From NCBI RefSeq assembly GCF_003047285.1, contig NZ_PZYX01000012.1, forward strand, positions 1 to 64,000: DNA of 64,000 bases. Reading direction: 5' to 3'. A model generated the notes under the pieces. The model was not told the origin of the DNA. It made no database searches and worked only from the letters and a program-made list of their open reading frames with translations. Source of the stretch: Nocardioides allogilvus. Lineage in GTDB: Bacteria; Actinomycetota; Actinomycetes; Propionibacteriales; Nocardioidaceae. Shown here in pieces: positions 26,832 to 35,588 of this stretch; the stretch's first letter is position 1; each line of letters opens with the position of its first letter. Both the position numbers and the translations under genes were made by a program.

Positions 26832-28480
26832 GCGAGACGATCGCCGACCTGCTGCTCGACCGGCTCGGGGACGACCACCCGGGCCTGCTCTCGCACGACC
26901 GGTCCTGGACCTGGGACGAGGTGGTGCGCGAGAGCGCGGCCCGCGCCGAGCTGGCTCGCTCCTTGCGGGTCGACGGGCCGTTCCACATCGGGGTGCTGCT
27001 CGAGAACGTCCCCGAGTTCATCCTCTGGCTCGGCGGCGCAGCGCTGGCCGGCGCCTCGATCGTCGGCATCAACAACACCCGCAGCGGCGCCCACCTCGAG
27101 GAGGAGGTGCGCAACACCGAGCTGCAGCTGGTCATCACGGACGCGGCCGGACTGGCGCTCCTGGACGGCCTGGACATCGGCGTTCCGCGCGACCGCTTCC
27201 TGCTGGTCGACGATCCGGCGTACGGCGACCTGGTGGCCAAGCACGCGTGCGAGCCGACTCGTGACCCCGAGATCGACGCGACCACCCAGCTGCTGCTGCT
27301 CTTCACCTCCGGCACGACCGGCGCGTCCAAGGCGGTCCGCTGCAGCCAGGGGCGGCTGCTCGGGCTCGGCCGGATGAACGCCGAGAAGTACGGCGTCCGG
27401 CGACACGACATCTCCTACTGCTGCATGCCGCTCTTCCACGGCAACGCGCTGATGGGGCTGTGGGCACCGTCCCTGGTCGCCGGTGCGACCGTCGCGCTGA
27501 CGCCGAAGTTCTCCGCCTCCCGGTTCATCGACGACGTCCGCCGCTTCGGCGCGACCTACTTCACCTACGTCGGCAAGGCGATCAGCTACGTCCTCGCAAC
27601 ACCACCCGCCGACGCCGACGCGGACACGACGCTGACCCACGGCTTCGGCACCGAGGCCTCACCCGAGGACCAGGCCGAGTTCCGCCGCCGGTTCGGGGCC
27701 ACGCTGCTCGAGGCCTACGGCTCGAGCGAGGGCGCCGGGATGATCACGCTCGCGCCCGACGGGCCGGTGGCCACCCTCGGGCGGCCCGCCCACGACGGCG
27801 TCCGCGTCGTGGACCCGGAGACGCGCGAGACCTGCCCGCCGGCGGTCCTCGACGAGCACGGTCGCGTGCTCAACGCAGAGCAAACAATCGGCGAGCTGGT
27901 CAACACCGAGGGCGCCACGAGCTTCGAGGGCTACTGGAAGAACCCCGAGGCGGATGCCGAGCGCGTGCGTCACGGCTGGTACTGGACCGGCGACCTCGGC
28001 TACGCCGACGAGCAGGGCTTCCTCTACTTCGCCGGCCGCTCGGGCGACTGGATCCGGGTGGACGGCGAGAACACCTCCGCCCTGCTGATCGAGCGCATCC
28101 TCAAGCGGCACCCCGCGATCGTGGCGGCCGGCGTGTTCGCCGTACCCGACCCGACGTCCGGCGACCAGGTGATGGCCGCCATCGAGGTGCCTGCCGGCAC
28201 GACGTTCGAGTCGCTCGACCTGCCCGGGTTCCTGGCCGGCCAGCAGGACCTCGGCAGCAAGGGCGCGCCGCGCTTCGTTCGGTTCTCGCACGCGCTGCCG
28301 ACCACCGGCTCCAACAAGCTGCAGAAGAAGGCGATCCAGCTCGAGGGGTGGCGGACCACCGACCCGGTCCACCGCTGGGAGGGACGCGGCGCTCCGGCGT
28401 ACGTCTCGATGACCGAGGCCGACAAGGCCGCCCTGCGCGCGGAGTTCGAGGCCGCCGGCCGGCTCCGCTTCCTGCCCTAG
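26828..28480 (+). CDS. fadD17: FadD17-like acyl-CoA synthetase
   Basis: 550 aa adenylate-forming ligase. LLFTSGTTGASKAVRCSQG is the ATP motif; CCMPLFHGNALM, KFSASRFIDDVRRFGATYFTYVGKAISYVLATP, WTGDLGYADEQGFLYFAGRSGDWIRVDGEN and the C-terminal Lys in TTGSNKLQKKA follow M. tuberculosis FadD17 as I remember it. GTG start with GTGA overlap. Its place before side-chain genes suggests a ligase for a steroid carboxylate such as a 22-oic or 24-oic acid. Substrate not proven. Confidence 0.8.
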   Translation: MSETIADLLLDRLGDDHPGLLSHDRSWTWDEVVRESAARAELARSLRVDGPFHIGVLLENVPEFILWLGGAALAGASIVGINNTRSGAHLEEEVRNTELQLVITDAAGLALLDGLDIGVPRDRFLLVDDPAYGDLVAKHACEPTRDPEIDATTQLLLLFTSGTTGASKAVRCSQGRLLGLGRMNAEKYGVRRHDISYCCMPLFHGNALMGLWAPSLVAGATVALTPKFSASRFIDDVRRFGATYFTYVGKAISYVLATPPADADADTTLTHGFGTEASPEDQAEFRRRFGATLLEAYGSSEGAGMITLAPDGPVATLGRPAHDGVRVVDPETRETCPPAVLDEHGRVLNAEQTIGELVNTEGATSFEGYWKNPEADAERVRHGWYWTGDLGYADEQGFLYFAGRSGDWIRVDGENTSALLIERILKRHPAIVAAGVFAVPDPTSGDQVMAAIEVPAGTTFESLDLPGFLAGQQDLGSKGAPRFVRFSHALPTTGSNKLQKKAIQLEGWRTTDPVHRWEGRGAPAYVSMTEADKAALRAEFEAAGRLRFLP

Positions 28481-28503
28481 AACCGCCACACGAAGAGGTA
28501 TTG

Positions 28504-30102
28504 ATGAATCACCTGCTCCGCCGTCGCAGTGTTCCGGTCGCCCTGGCCTGCGCCGGGCTCTTCCTTGCCGGCTGTGCCGAGACCCTGAAGAACACCGAGA
28601 TCGAGCGCACCACGTCCGACTTCTACGAGGTCGGCATCGTGCGCTCCGACGACGAGGGCACTCCCGTCGACGGCGGCACTCTGACCTTCGGTGCCTACTC
28701 CGAGCCCGGTTACCTCGATCCGGCGCAGACCATCGTGGCCGGATCGACCGGTGGCGTGGAGATGGCCGCGATCTACGACACGCTCATGCAGTACGACACC
28801 GCCACTGCGGAGGTCACCACCAACCTCGCCGAGTCCCTCGAGAGCAATGACGACTCCACCGTCTTCACCCTCACGCTGCCCGAGGGCGTGTCCTTCAGCG
28901 ACGGCAGCGTCCTGGACGCCCACGCCGTGAAGTGGAGCCTGGAACGCTACGTCGAGGCGGGGGCCGACGAGGCGCGCCTGTGGGCCGACAACGTGACGGC
29001 GGTCGAGGCCGTCGACGACCTCACCGTCGAATTCACGCTCAAGTCGGCTTGGCCCAGCTTCCCCTTCATGCTCACGACCGGCCCCGGCATGATTGTCGGG
29101 AAGGGCTCGGACCGGGACGGCGAGTTCACCCCGATCGGCGCCGGCGCCTTCACTTTGACCCGTCACCGGCCGAAGGAAGAGATGGTGCTGAGCGCGCGCA
29201 CCGACTACTGGGGCGAGGCGCCGCACCTGGCGACGATCCGTGTGGTCTACCTGCCTGACCCCAACGCGCTCTACGAAACCCTGCAGGCTGGCGACGTCGA
29301 CGCCGCCTTCTTCCGTGACGCCCAGGTGGTCCGCGAAGCGGTCAAGGCCGGCCAGCCCGGCTTCATGAACCTCGTCGCCCTCGGCAACGTGGCTGTGATC
29401 AACAGCCGCGAGGGCCACCCGGGTGAGGACCAGCGGGTCCGTCAGGCGATGGCCTTGGCTATCGACCCCGAGGTCGTCTCCGACCGCGCCTACGCCGGCG
29501 CCGGTCTCCCGACCAACGAGGTCTTCCCATCCTTCTCGCGCTGGCACTCCGACATCGGCGGCAACGACTTCGATCCCGAGTCCGCGCGCAAGCTTCTCGA
29601 TGAGGCCAAGGCCGACGGTTACGACGGCAAGGTCACCTACCTCGACGCGTCCGACCCCGCCTCGCGCAACACCGCGGTCGCCATCAAGGCGCTCCTCGAG
29701 GGCGTCGGCTTCGATGTCGAGCTCGACCTGGTGAGCAACGTCCAGGACCAAATCCAGAAGGTCGCGATCGACGGCAACTACGACGTCGCAGGGTGGGGGA
29801 TCAGCTGGCGTGAGGCCGGACCGTACGGCCGGATGTTCGCGACCTTGCACTCGCAGGGAAACCTGACCGTAGGCATGCACACGAGCCCGGAGATGGACTC
29901 GCTCATCACGGAGCTCCAGGGCGCCGAGGGTGAGGACGTGCAGCGCGATGTCATGGCGCGGATCCAAGAGCAGTGGAACACCGACGTGCCCGCCCTAGCG
30001 GTAGGCCCGACGCCCGAATTCCTCGCGTGGAACAAGGACGTCCACGGCGTCGATGACTCCGTGAACTCCATGGTGCTGCTCGACCAGGCCTGGATGGACT
30101 GA
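28504..30102 (+). CDS. Second ABC solute-binding lipoprotein (peptide/nickel family 5)
   Basis: 532 aa, paralogous to the binding protein at 19992-21599 along its whole length (shared GGTLTFG.Y.E, SLESNDD, INSREGHPG, PSFSRWHSD-like blocks and LAWNKDVHG end). Signal peptide with lipobox LAGC. It has a GAGG ribosome site 7 bases upstream. No permease or ATPase genes accompany it; it probably docks on the importer encoded 7 kb upstream. Lying between a steroid CoA ligase and ChsE2 ties it to uptake of the pathway's substrate. Confidence 0.87.
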   Translation: MNHLLRRRSVPVALACAGLFLAGCAETLKNTEIERTTSDFYEVGIVRSDDEGTPVDGGTLTFGAYSEPGYLDPAQTIVAGSTGGVEMAAIYDTLMQYDTATAEVTTNLAESLESNDDSTVFTLTLPEGVSFSDGSVLDAHAVKWSLERYVEAGADEARLWADNVTAVEAVDDLTVEFTLKSAWPSFPFMLTTGPGMIVGKGSDRDGEFTPIGAGAFTLTRHRPKEEMVLSARTDYWGEAPHLATIRVVYLPDPNALYETLQAGDVDAAFFRDAQVVREAVKAGQPGFMNLVALGNVAVINSREGHPGEDQRVRQAMALAIDPEVVSDRAYAGAGLPTNEVFPSFSRWHSDIGGNDFDPESARKLLDEAKADGYDGKVTYLDASDPASRNTAVAIKALLEGVGFDVELDLVSNVQDQIQKVAIDGNYDVAGWGISWREAGPYGRMFATLHSQGNLTVGMHTSPEMDSLITELQGAEGEDVQRDVMARIQEQWNTDVPALAVGPTPEFLAWNKDVHGVDDSVNSMVLLDQAWMD

Positions 30103-30103
30103 C

Positions 30104-31264
30104 ATGGACCTGCGCGAGACCCCCGCCCAGCAACAGCTTCGCAAGGAGCTGCGCGCCTACTTCGCCGCGCTGCTGCCTGACGACGTACGGCGACGCGTCG
30201 GCGAGGAAGGCGTCGGTGGCCCGCGCTTCCGCGAGGTCGTGAAGATGCTCGGCCGCGACGGCTGGCTCGGGATCGGCTGGCCGAGCGAGTACGGCGGCCA
30301 GGGCCGCTCGATCGAGGAGCAGTACGTCTTCTTCGACGAGGTCCAGCGCGCCGGGCTGCCCTTCCCCTTCGTCACCGTCAACACCGTCGGTCCGACGCTC
30401 ATGCAGTACGGCACGGAAGCGCAGAAGCAGGCCTACCTGCCCGGCATCCTGGCTGGCGACATCGTCTTCGCGATCGGCTACACCGAGCCGTCCGCGGGCA
30501 CCGACCTGGCGTCGCTCACGACCCGGGCCGTGCGCGACGGCGAGGACTTCGTGGTCAACGGCCAGAAGATCTTCACGTCCGGGGCCAACACCGCCGACTA
30601 CGTGTGGCTGGCCGTGCGCACCGACCCCGACGCCCCGAAGCACCAGGGCATCTCGATCCTCATCGTGCCGACCACCGATCCCGGCTTCACCTGGAGCCCG
30701 ATCCAGGCCGTCGGCGGGATGGTCGTGACCGCGACCTACTACACCGACATCCGCGTCCCGGCCGGCGACGTCGTCGGCGATGTGGACGCCGGCTGGTCGC
30801 TGATCACCGCCCAGCTCAACCACGAGCGGATCGGGCTGGCCGCGCTCGGCGGCCGGATGATCCAGCTCTGGGAGAACGTGCTGGCCTGGGCTCGCGAGAC
30901 GGGAGTCATCGAGCAGCCGTGGGTGCAGTCCGAGCTGGCGCGCACCTACGCGAAGCTCGAGGCGATGCGGTTGATGAACTGGAAGATGACGACCGCCGTT
31001 GCGGCCGGTGACCTGACCGGCGCGACCGCCGGCGCCGCCAAGACCTACGGCACCGAGACCCACATCGACGTGCAGCGCACCCTCACGCAGGTCCTCGGCG
31101 CGGCGGGGCGGATCCGTCCCGAGTCGTCTGGCGCCGTGTTGCACGGACAGGTGGAGCAGCTCTCCCGCCAGGGCATCGTCAACACGTTCGGCGGGGGAGT
31201 CAACGACATCCTGCGCGACATGGTCGCCACCCAGGGCCTCGGACTCCCGAGGTCCAGGCGATGA
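30104..31264 (+). CDS. chsE2: Acyl-CoA dehydrogenase ChsE2 (FadE29-like)
   Basis: 386 aa, almost the length of FadE29. RDGWLGIGWPSEYGGQG, FAIGYTEPSAGTDLASLTTRAVRDG, VNGQKIFTSGA, DYVWLAVRTDP and the C-terminal NTFGGGVNDILRDMVATQGLGLPR match ChsE2. With ChsE1 it forms a heterotetramer that desaturates the three-carbon side chain of 3-oxo-pregnene-20-carboxyl-CoA. The ATG lies one base after the lipoprotein stop; the stop overlaps the chsH2 start. Confidence 0.88.
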   Translation: MDLRETPAQQQLRKELRAYFAALLPDDVRRRVGEEGVGGPRFREVVKMLGRDGWLGIGWPSEYGGQGRSIEEQYVFFDEVQRAGLPFPFVTVNTVGPTLMQYGTEAQKQAYLPGILAGDIVFAIGYTEPSAGTDLASLTTRAVRDGEDFVVNGQKIFTSGANTADYVWLAVRTDPDAPKHQGISILIVPTTDPGFTWSPIQAVGGMVVTATYYTDIRVPAGDVVGDVDAGWSLITAQLNHERIGLAALGGRMIQLWENVLAWARETGVIEQPWVQSELARTYAKLEAMRLMNWKMTTAVAAGDLTGATAGAAKTYGTETHIDVQRTLTQVLGAAGRIRPESSGAVLHGQVEQLSRQGIVNTFGGGVNDILRDMVATQGLGLPRSRR

Positions 31265-32169
31265 GTGCGTACGACGACCGGCTGGCCGCCTTCGTCGGCC
31301 GCCCGCTCGTCGCGCTCCGCCCGGCCGCCGACCCGGTCAACGTGCCGATGATCCGGCACTGGGTCGAGGCGATGGGGGACACCAACCCGCGCTACCTCGG
31401 TGCTTCTCCAGTCGCCCCGGCCTCGATGATGCAGGCCTGGACGATGCGTGGCTTCGGCGCTCCGGTGGTCGCCGGCGGGTTCGACGAGCTGGTCGCGCTG
31501 CTCGCCGAGGGCGGCTACACCTCCGTCGTGGCCACCGACTCGGACTTCGAGTTCGTGCGCGAGGTCGTGCCCGGTGACCACGTCAGCGTCGAGGAGGTCG
31601 TCGAGGCGATCTCGCCCGAGAAGGCGACCGGTCTCGGGGCCGGACGGTTCGTGACCACGCTGAAGACCTACTGCGACGCGGCCGGGTCAGTGGTGGCGAC
31701 CCAGCGCTGGCGGACGTTGCGCTTCCAGCCTGTCGCATCGTCGCCGGTCGAGCCTGTCGAGACCCCACGGCCACGTCCCGCCGTCAACCTCGACAACGCG
31801 TTCTGGTTCGAGGCCGCGCGCGAGCACCGGCTCGTCGTCCAGCGCTGTCTGGCGTGCAAGACCCTGCGGCACCCGCCAGGCCCGGCGTGCCCGGAGTGCC
31901 AGTCCTTCGACTGGGACACCGTCGAGGCCAGCGGCCGCGGCACGCTCTACTCCTTCGTCGTCGCGCACCACCCCCGACACCCGGCGTTTGACTACCCGCT
32001 GCTGATCGCGGTCGTCGAGCTCGACGAGGGCACGCGCTTGATCACGAACCTGACGGGCGTCACCGCCGACGCCCTGAGCATCGGCATGCCGCTCGAGGTC
32101 GAGTGGCTGGACGCCGATCCCGAGCTGACCCTGCCGGTTTTCCGGCCCGTCGCAACCTTGGAGCACTGA
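31261..32169 (+). CDS. chsH2: ChsH2: MaoC-like hydratase subunit fused to a DUF35/OB-fold domain
   Basis: 302 aa in two domains: an N-terminal MaoC-like hotdog (1-155) and a C-terminal DUF35 domain (about 175-302) with a zinc ribbon (CLACKTLRHPPGPACPEC) and an OB fold. In M. tuberculosis ChsH2 pairs with ChsH1 for hydration, and its DUF35 part binds the aldolase Ltp2. The interdomain linker (about 160-175, SSPVEPVETPRP) is encoded by a GGTCGAGCCTGTCGAGACC repeat, see the repeat entry. ATGA overlap with chsE2. Confidence 0.9.
   Translation: MSAYDDRLAAFVGRPLVALRPAADPVNVPMIRHWVEAMGDTNPRYLGASPVAPASMMQAWTMRGFGAPVVAGGFDELVALLAEGGYTSVVATDSDFEFVREVVPGDHVSVEEVVEAISPEKATGLGAGRFVTTLKTYCDAAGSVVATQRWRTLRFQPVASSPVEPVETPRPRPAVNLDNAFWFEAAREHRLVVQRCLACKTLRHPPGPACPECQSFDWDTVEASGRGTLYSFVVAHHPRHPAFDYPLLIAVVELDEGTRLITNLTGVTADALSIGMPLEVEWLDADPELTLPVFRPVATLEH
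31746..31764. repeat. Palindrome-like mini-repeat inside the chsH2 linker
   Basis: GGTCGAGCCTGTCGAGACC resembles a short dispersed repeat (GGTTTCGACAGGCTC and its reverse complement) that I remember as frequent between genes in Nocardioides and other actinobacteria. Only this copy is in the window. It is in frame and translated into the linker. Confidence 0.5.
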
Positions 32170-33269
32170 TGGACTTCACCTACGACGAGGACCTCGTCGC
32201 CGTCCGCGACCTGGCTCGCGAGATCTTCACCGACCGGGCCACCACCGACCGCGTGCGCGAGGTCGAAGGATCCGCCACCCACCTCGACGAGGAGCTCTGG
32301 CAGCACCTCGCCAGCGCCGGCCTCCTCGGCCTCGCCCTTCCGGAGTCGTACGGCGGAGCCGGGCTCGACCTCGCCGCGCTCTGCGTCGTCCTGGAGGAGC
32401 AGGGCCGGACCGTCGCACCGGTGCCGCTCTGGTCCGCCGGCGTCGCCTCGCTCGCGGTCGCGTCCTTCGGGACACCTGCCCTGCGGGACGCACTGCTCGC
32501 CGGTGCGGCCGACGGTTCGCTGCGGATCACGCTCGCGCTCGAGGAGTTCGACGGAGCGGCGCCCGCGGCCCCGCGCTGTGCCGCCACCCGCGCCGTAGAT
32601 CGTTTCCGCCTGACCGGCACGAAGGCGGTCGTGCCCTCGCCGTGCGGTGCCTCGCACGTGCTGGTGTCGGCGACCGGCCCGTCCGGTCCGGGCCTCTTCC
32701 TGGTCCCGGCCGAAGGTGACGGGATCTCGTGGGAGCAGACCGAGACCACGACCCACGACCTGGCCGGCCACCTGACCCTGACCGACGCGGACGCCGAGCA
32801 GATCGGTGACGGCGAGACGCTCGCGGCCGTGCTTCGCCTGGCCGCGGTCGCGCTCGCGGCCGTGCAGGTGGGCGTCGCCGACGGGGCGCTGCGGCTCGCT
32901 GCGGAGTACCTCTCGACGCGGGAGCAGTTCGGCCGCCCGCTCGCGACCTTCCAGTCGGCCCAGCACCAGCTGGCCGACTGCTGGATCGACATCGACGCCA
33001 TGCGGGTCACGCTGTGGCAGGCGCTCGCCTCGCTCGGTGAGCCCGACGCGGCGCGCGCTGCGCTGGTCGCGAAGTGGTGGTGCGACCAGGCCGGCCTCGA
33101 CGTCGTGCACCGGGTCCAGCACCTGCACGGCGGCATCGGCGTGGACGTCGACTACCCCGTGCACCGCAACTTCCTGTGGGGCAAGCAGATCGCCAGCACG
33201 CTCGGTGGTTCGGCCGCCGCGCTCGCCGACCTCGGTGCGGTGCTCGCACGCGAGGGCGTGGCCTCGTGA
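32169..33269 (+). CDS. chsE1: Acyl-CoA dehydrogenase ChsE1 (FadE28-like)
   Basis: 366 aa. An acyl-CoA dehydrogenase fold with GLALPESYGGAGLDL near the N terminus, STREQFGRPLATFQSAQHQLAD and VQHLHGGIGVDVDYPVHR in the C-terminal helical domain. It has no obvious SEPGAGSD block, as expected for the non-catalytic or half-site partner in the ChsE1-ChsE2 heterotetramer. Its start overlaps the chsH2 stop by one base (TGATG), and its stop overlaps the chsH1 GTG. Confidence 0.85.
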   Translation: MDFTYDEDLVAVRDLAREIFTDRATTDRVREVEGSATHLDEELWQHLASAGLLGLALPESYGGAGLDLAALCVVLEEQGRTVAPVPLWSAGVASLAVASFGTPALRDALLAGAADGSLRITLALEEFDGAAPAAPRCAATRAVDRFRLTGTKAVVPSPCGASHVLVSATGPSGPGLFLVPAEGDGISWEQTETTTHDLAGHLTLTDADAEQIGDGETLAAVLRLAAVALAAVQVGVADGALRLAAEYLSTREQFGRPLATFQSAQHQLADCWIDIDAMRVTLWQALASLGEPDAARAALVAKWWCDQAGLDVVHRVQHLHGGIGVDVDYPVHRNFLWGKQIASTLGGSAAALADLGAVLAREGVAS

Positions 33270-33643
33270 ACATCGGAGACGTGCTGCCCCCGCTGGAGAT
33301 CCCGCTGACCCGCAGCCTGATCGTGGCCACCGCGATCGCCAGCCGCGACTACCAGGACGTGCACCACGACCCGGCACTCGCGCAGGAGCGCGGTTCGCCG
33401 GACATCTTCATGAACATCCTCACCACCAACGGTCTCGTCGACCGGTTCGTCACGTCCTGGGCCGGACCGACGGCCGTGGTGAAGAGGATCCGGATCCGGC
33501 TCGGCGCGCCGAACCACCCCGGCGACACGATGACGCTGACCGGCTCGGTGTCCGCGATCGACGACCGACGGGTGACCGTCGACGTGGTCGGCACCAACCA
33601 GGTCGGCGTGCACGTGTCCGGTCTCGTCGAGGTGGAGCTGTGA
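33266..33643 (+). CDS. chsH1: ChsH1: MaoC-like enoyl-CoA hydratase subunit
   Basis: 125 aa single hotdog domain. SRDYQDVHHDPALAQERGSPDIFMNILTTNGLVDRFVTSWAGP (residues about 23-65) follows M. tuberculosis ChsH1 and holds the catalytic Asp/His pair (DVHHDP). It forms a hydratase with ChsH2 acting on the three-carbon steroid side chain. GTG start; GTGA overlaps at both ends. Confidence 0.9.
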   Translation: MNIGDVLPPLEIPLTRSLIVATAIASRDYQDVHHDPALAQERGSPDIFMNILTTNGLVDRFVTSWAGPTAVVKRIRIRLGAPNHPGDTMTLTGSVSAIDDRRVTVDVVGTNQVGVHVSGLVEVEL

Positions 33644-34812
33644 GCGGCTTCTCGGGTGCCACCGCGATCGTCGGCATCGGCGCGACCGAGTTCTCCAAGG
33701 AGTCCGGCCGCAGCGAGCTCCAGCTCGCCTGCGAGGCGGTCACCGCCGCGATCGCCGACGCGGGGCTCCGGCCCTCCGACGTCGACGGCATGGTCACCTT
33801 CACCGCCGAGACCAGCGCCGAGATCCACGTCGCCCGCAATGTCGGCATCGGCGATCTCTCGTTCTTCTCCCGCGTCCCGCACGGCGGTGGCGCGGCATGC
33901 GGCACCGTGGCGCACGCGGCCGCCGCCATCCACGCCGGGCTCGCCGAGGTCGTCGTCTGCTGGCGCGCGTTCAACGAGAGGTCGGGGGAGCGCTACGGCC
34001 TCGGCCAGGCGGACCGTCCGATGGACACGAACGCCGACCGCGCGGCCTACGCCTGGATGACGCCCTTCGGGCTCTCGACCCCCGCACAGTGGGTGGGCAT
34101 GTTCGCCCGCCGCTACATGCACGAGTACGGCGCCACGTCGGAGGACTTCGGGCGGATCTCGGTCATCGACCGGGCGCGAGCCGCGACCAACCCCAAGGCG
34201 CACTTCTTCGGACGCCCGATCACCCTCGAGGAGCACCAGGCCTCGCGCTGGATCGCCGAGCCGCTGCACCTGCTGGACTGCTGCCAGGAGACCGACGGGG
34301 GACAGGCGCTCGTCGTCGTCTCCGCGGAGCGCGCTCGCGACCTGCCCCACGTGCCCGCCCTGGTGGTCGGTGCCGCCCAGGGCTCCGGCCACGACCAGCA
34401 CATGATGACCTCCTACTACCGGCCCTCGATCTCCGGCATCCCGGAGATGGGCCTGGTCGGCAACCAGCTCTGGGCCCAGTCCGGGCTCGGCCCGAGCGAC
34501 ATGCAGGCGGCTGTCCTCTACGACCACTTCACGCCGTTCGTCCTGCCCCAGCTGGAGGAGCTCGGCTTCTGCGGTCGCGGCGAGGCCGCCGACTTCATCC
34601 GCGACGGCCACCTCGAGCTCGACGGCTCGCTCCCGCTCAACACCCACGGTGGCCAGCTCGGCGAGGCCTACCTGCACGGCATGAACGGCATCGCCGAGGC
34701 CGTACGCCTCGTCCGCGGCACCTCGGTCAACCAGCCCGGCGACGTCCGCAACGTCGTCGTCACCGCCGGCACCGGCGTGCCCACCTCCGGCCTGGTCCTG
34801 GGGGCGGCATGA
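33640..34812 (+). CDS. ltp2: Ltp2: steroid side-chain retro-aldolase (thiolase-like)
   Basis: 390 aa thiolase-superfamily lyase that cleaves the hydrated side chain to androstene-dione and propionyl-CoA, working with ChsH2's DUF35 domain. AAIVGIGATEFSKESGRSELQLACEAV-type start, GGGAACGTVAHAA, CCQETDGG, AVLYDHFTPFVLPQLEELGFCGRGEA and LNTHGGQLGEAYLHGMNGIAEAVR match Ltp2 throughout. GTG start; ATGA overlap with the next gene. Confidence 0.9.
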   Translation: MSGFSGATAIVGIGATEFSKESGRSELQLACEAVTAAIADAGLRPSDVDGMVTFTAETSAEIHVARNVGIGDLSFFSRVPHGGGAACGTVAHAAAAIHAGLAEVVVCWRAFNERSGERYGLGQADRPMDTNADRAAYAWMTPFGLSTPAQWVGMFARRYMHEYGATSEDFGRISVIDRARAATNPKAHFFGRPITLEEHQASRWIAEPLHLLDCCQETDGGQALVVVSAERARDLPHVPALVVGAAQGSGHDQHMMTSYYRPSISGIPEMGLVGNQLWAQSGLGPSDMQAAVLYDHFTPFVLPQLEELGFCGRGEAADFIRDGHLELDGSLPLNTHGGQLGEAYLHGMNGIAEAVRLVRGTSVNQPGDVRNVVVTAGTGVPTSGLVLGAA

Positions 34813-35588
34813 GCACCTGGCTCGGCCGCGACCTCGGCACCCGCACCGTGTCGTACGGCGACCGCGACCCCATCCTCTATGCGCTGGCGCTCGGAGTTTC
34901 CCCGTCGCGGCTCGACCTCGTCTTCGAGGAGCAGCTGCGCGTGCTGCCCACCTTCGGGCTGACCCTGGCCCAGTGGGCGCCGGACGCGCTCGGCTCCGCG
35001 GGCGCGTTCGACACCTCCACCGCCGTCCACGGCGCCCAGGCCCTTCGGGTGCTGGCGCCGTTGCCTCCCGCCGCCACGGTCGAGATGACCGCCCGCGTGA
35101 GTGCGGTGTGGGACAAGGGCGCGGCGGCGGTCTTCGAGCTCGAGGTGACCTGCGACTACTTCGTCGCGACCTGGTCGATCTTCGCGCCCGGGTGCGGAGG
35201 CTTCGGCGGCGAGCGAGGTCCGTCGGCTGCCGGCCGTCCCGCGGACGACGCCGACCTGACCCTGGGCGTGACGACTTCGCCGGTCCAGCCGGCGCTCTAC
35301 CGCCTGCTCGGCGACCGGCACGCGATGCACGTCGATCCCGCCGCCGCGGCGGCCGCGGGCATGCCGCGACCCTTCATGCACGGCTTGTGCACGATCGGGA
35401 TGGCGGTCGTCGCCCTCGCGGATGCGCGTGGCGTCCACCCCGCGTCGCTGACGTCGCTCTCGGGCCGGTTCGCGGCGCCGGTGTTCCCGGGGGACACTCT
35501 GGAGGTGCGTGCCTGGGGATCTTCGTTCGAGGCGACTGCCGACGGTCGCCAGGCGATCACGGCCGGGGTCGTCGCGTTCGGTGACTGA
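34809..35588 (+). CDS. Double-hotdog MaoC-like hydratase, Hsd4B paralogue
   Basis: 259 aa, shorter than Hsd4B (281 aa, 13054-13899) but with the same plan: LRVLPTFGLTLAQWAP in the first half, GCGGFGGERGPSAAG in the middle and GDRHAMHVDPAAAAAAGMPRPFMHGLCT in the second. The usual GDxNPLH motif is changed to GDRHAMH; Asp and the second His are retained, so activity is possible but the substrate may differ. It follows ltp2 with an ATGA overlap and is overlapped by the TauE gene. Confidence 0.8.
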   Translation: MSTWLGRDLGTRTVSYGDRDPILYALALGVSPSRLDLVFEEQLRVLPTFGLTLAQWAPDALGSAGAFDTSTAVHGAQALRVLAPLPPAATVEMTARVSAVWDKGAAAVFELEVTCDYFVATWSIFAPGCGGFGGERGPSAAGRPADDADLTLGVTTSPVQPALYRLLGDRHAMHVDPAAAAAAGMPRPFMHGLCTIGMAVVALADARGVHPASLTSLSGRFAAPVFPGDTLEVRAWGSSFEATADGRQAITAGVVAFGD

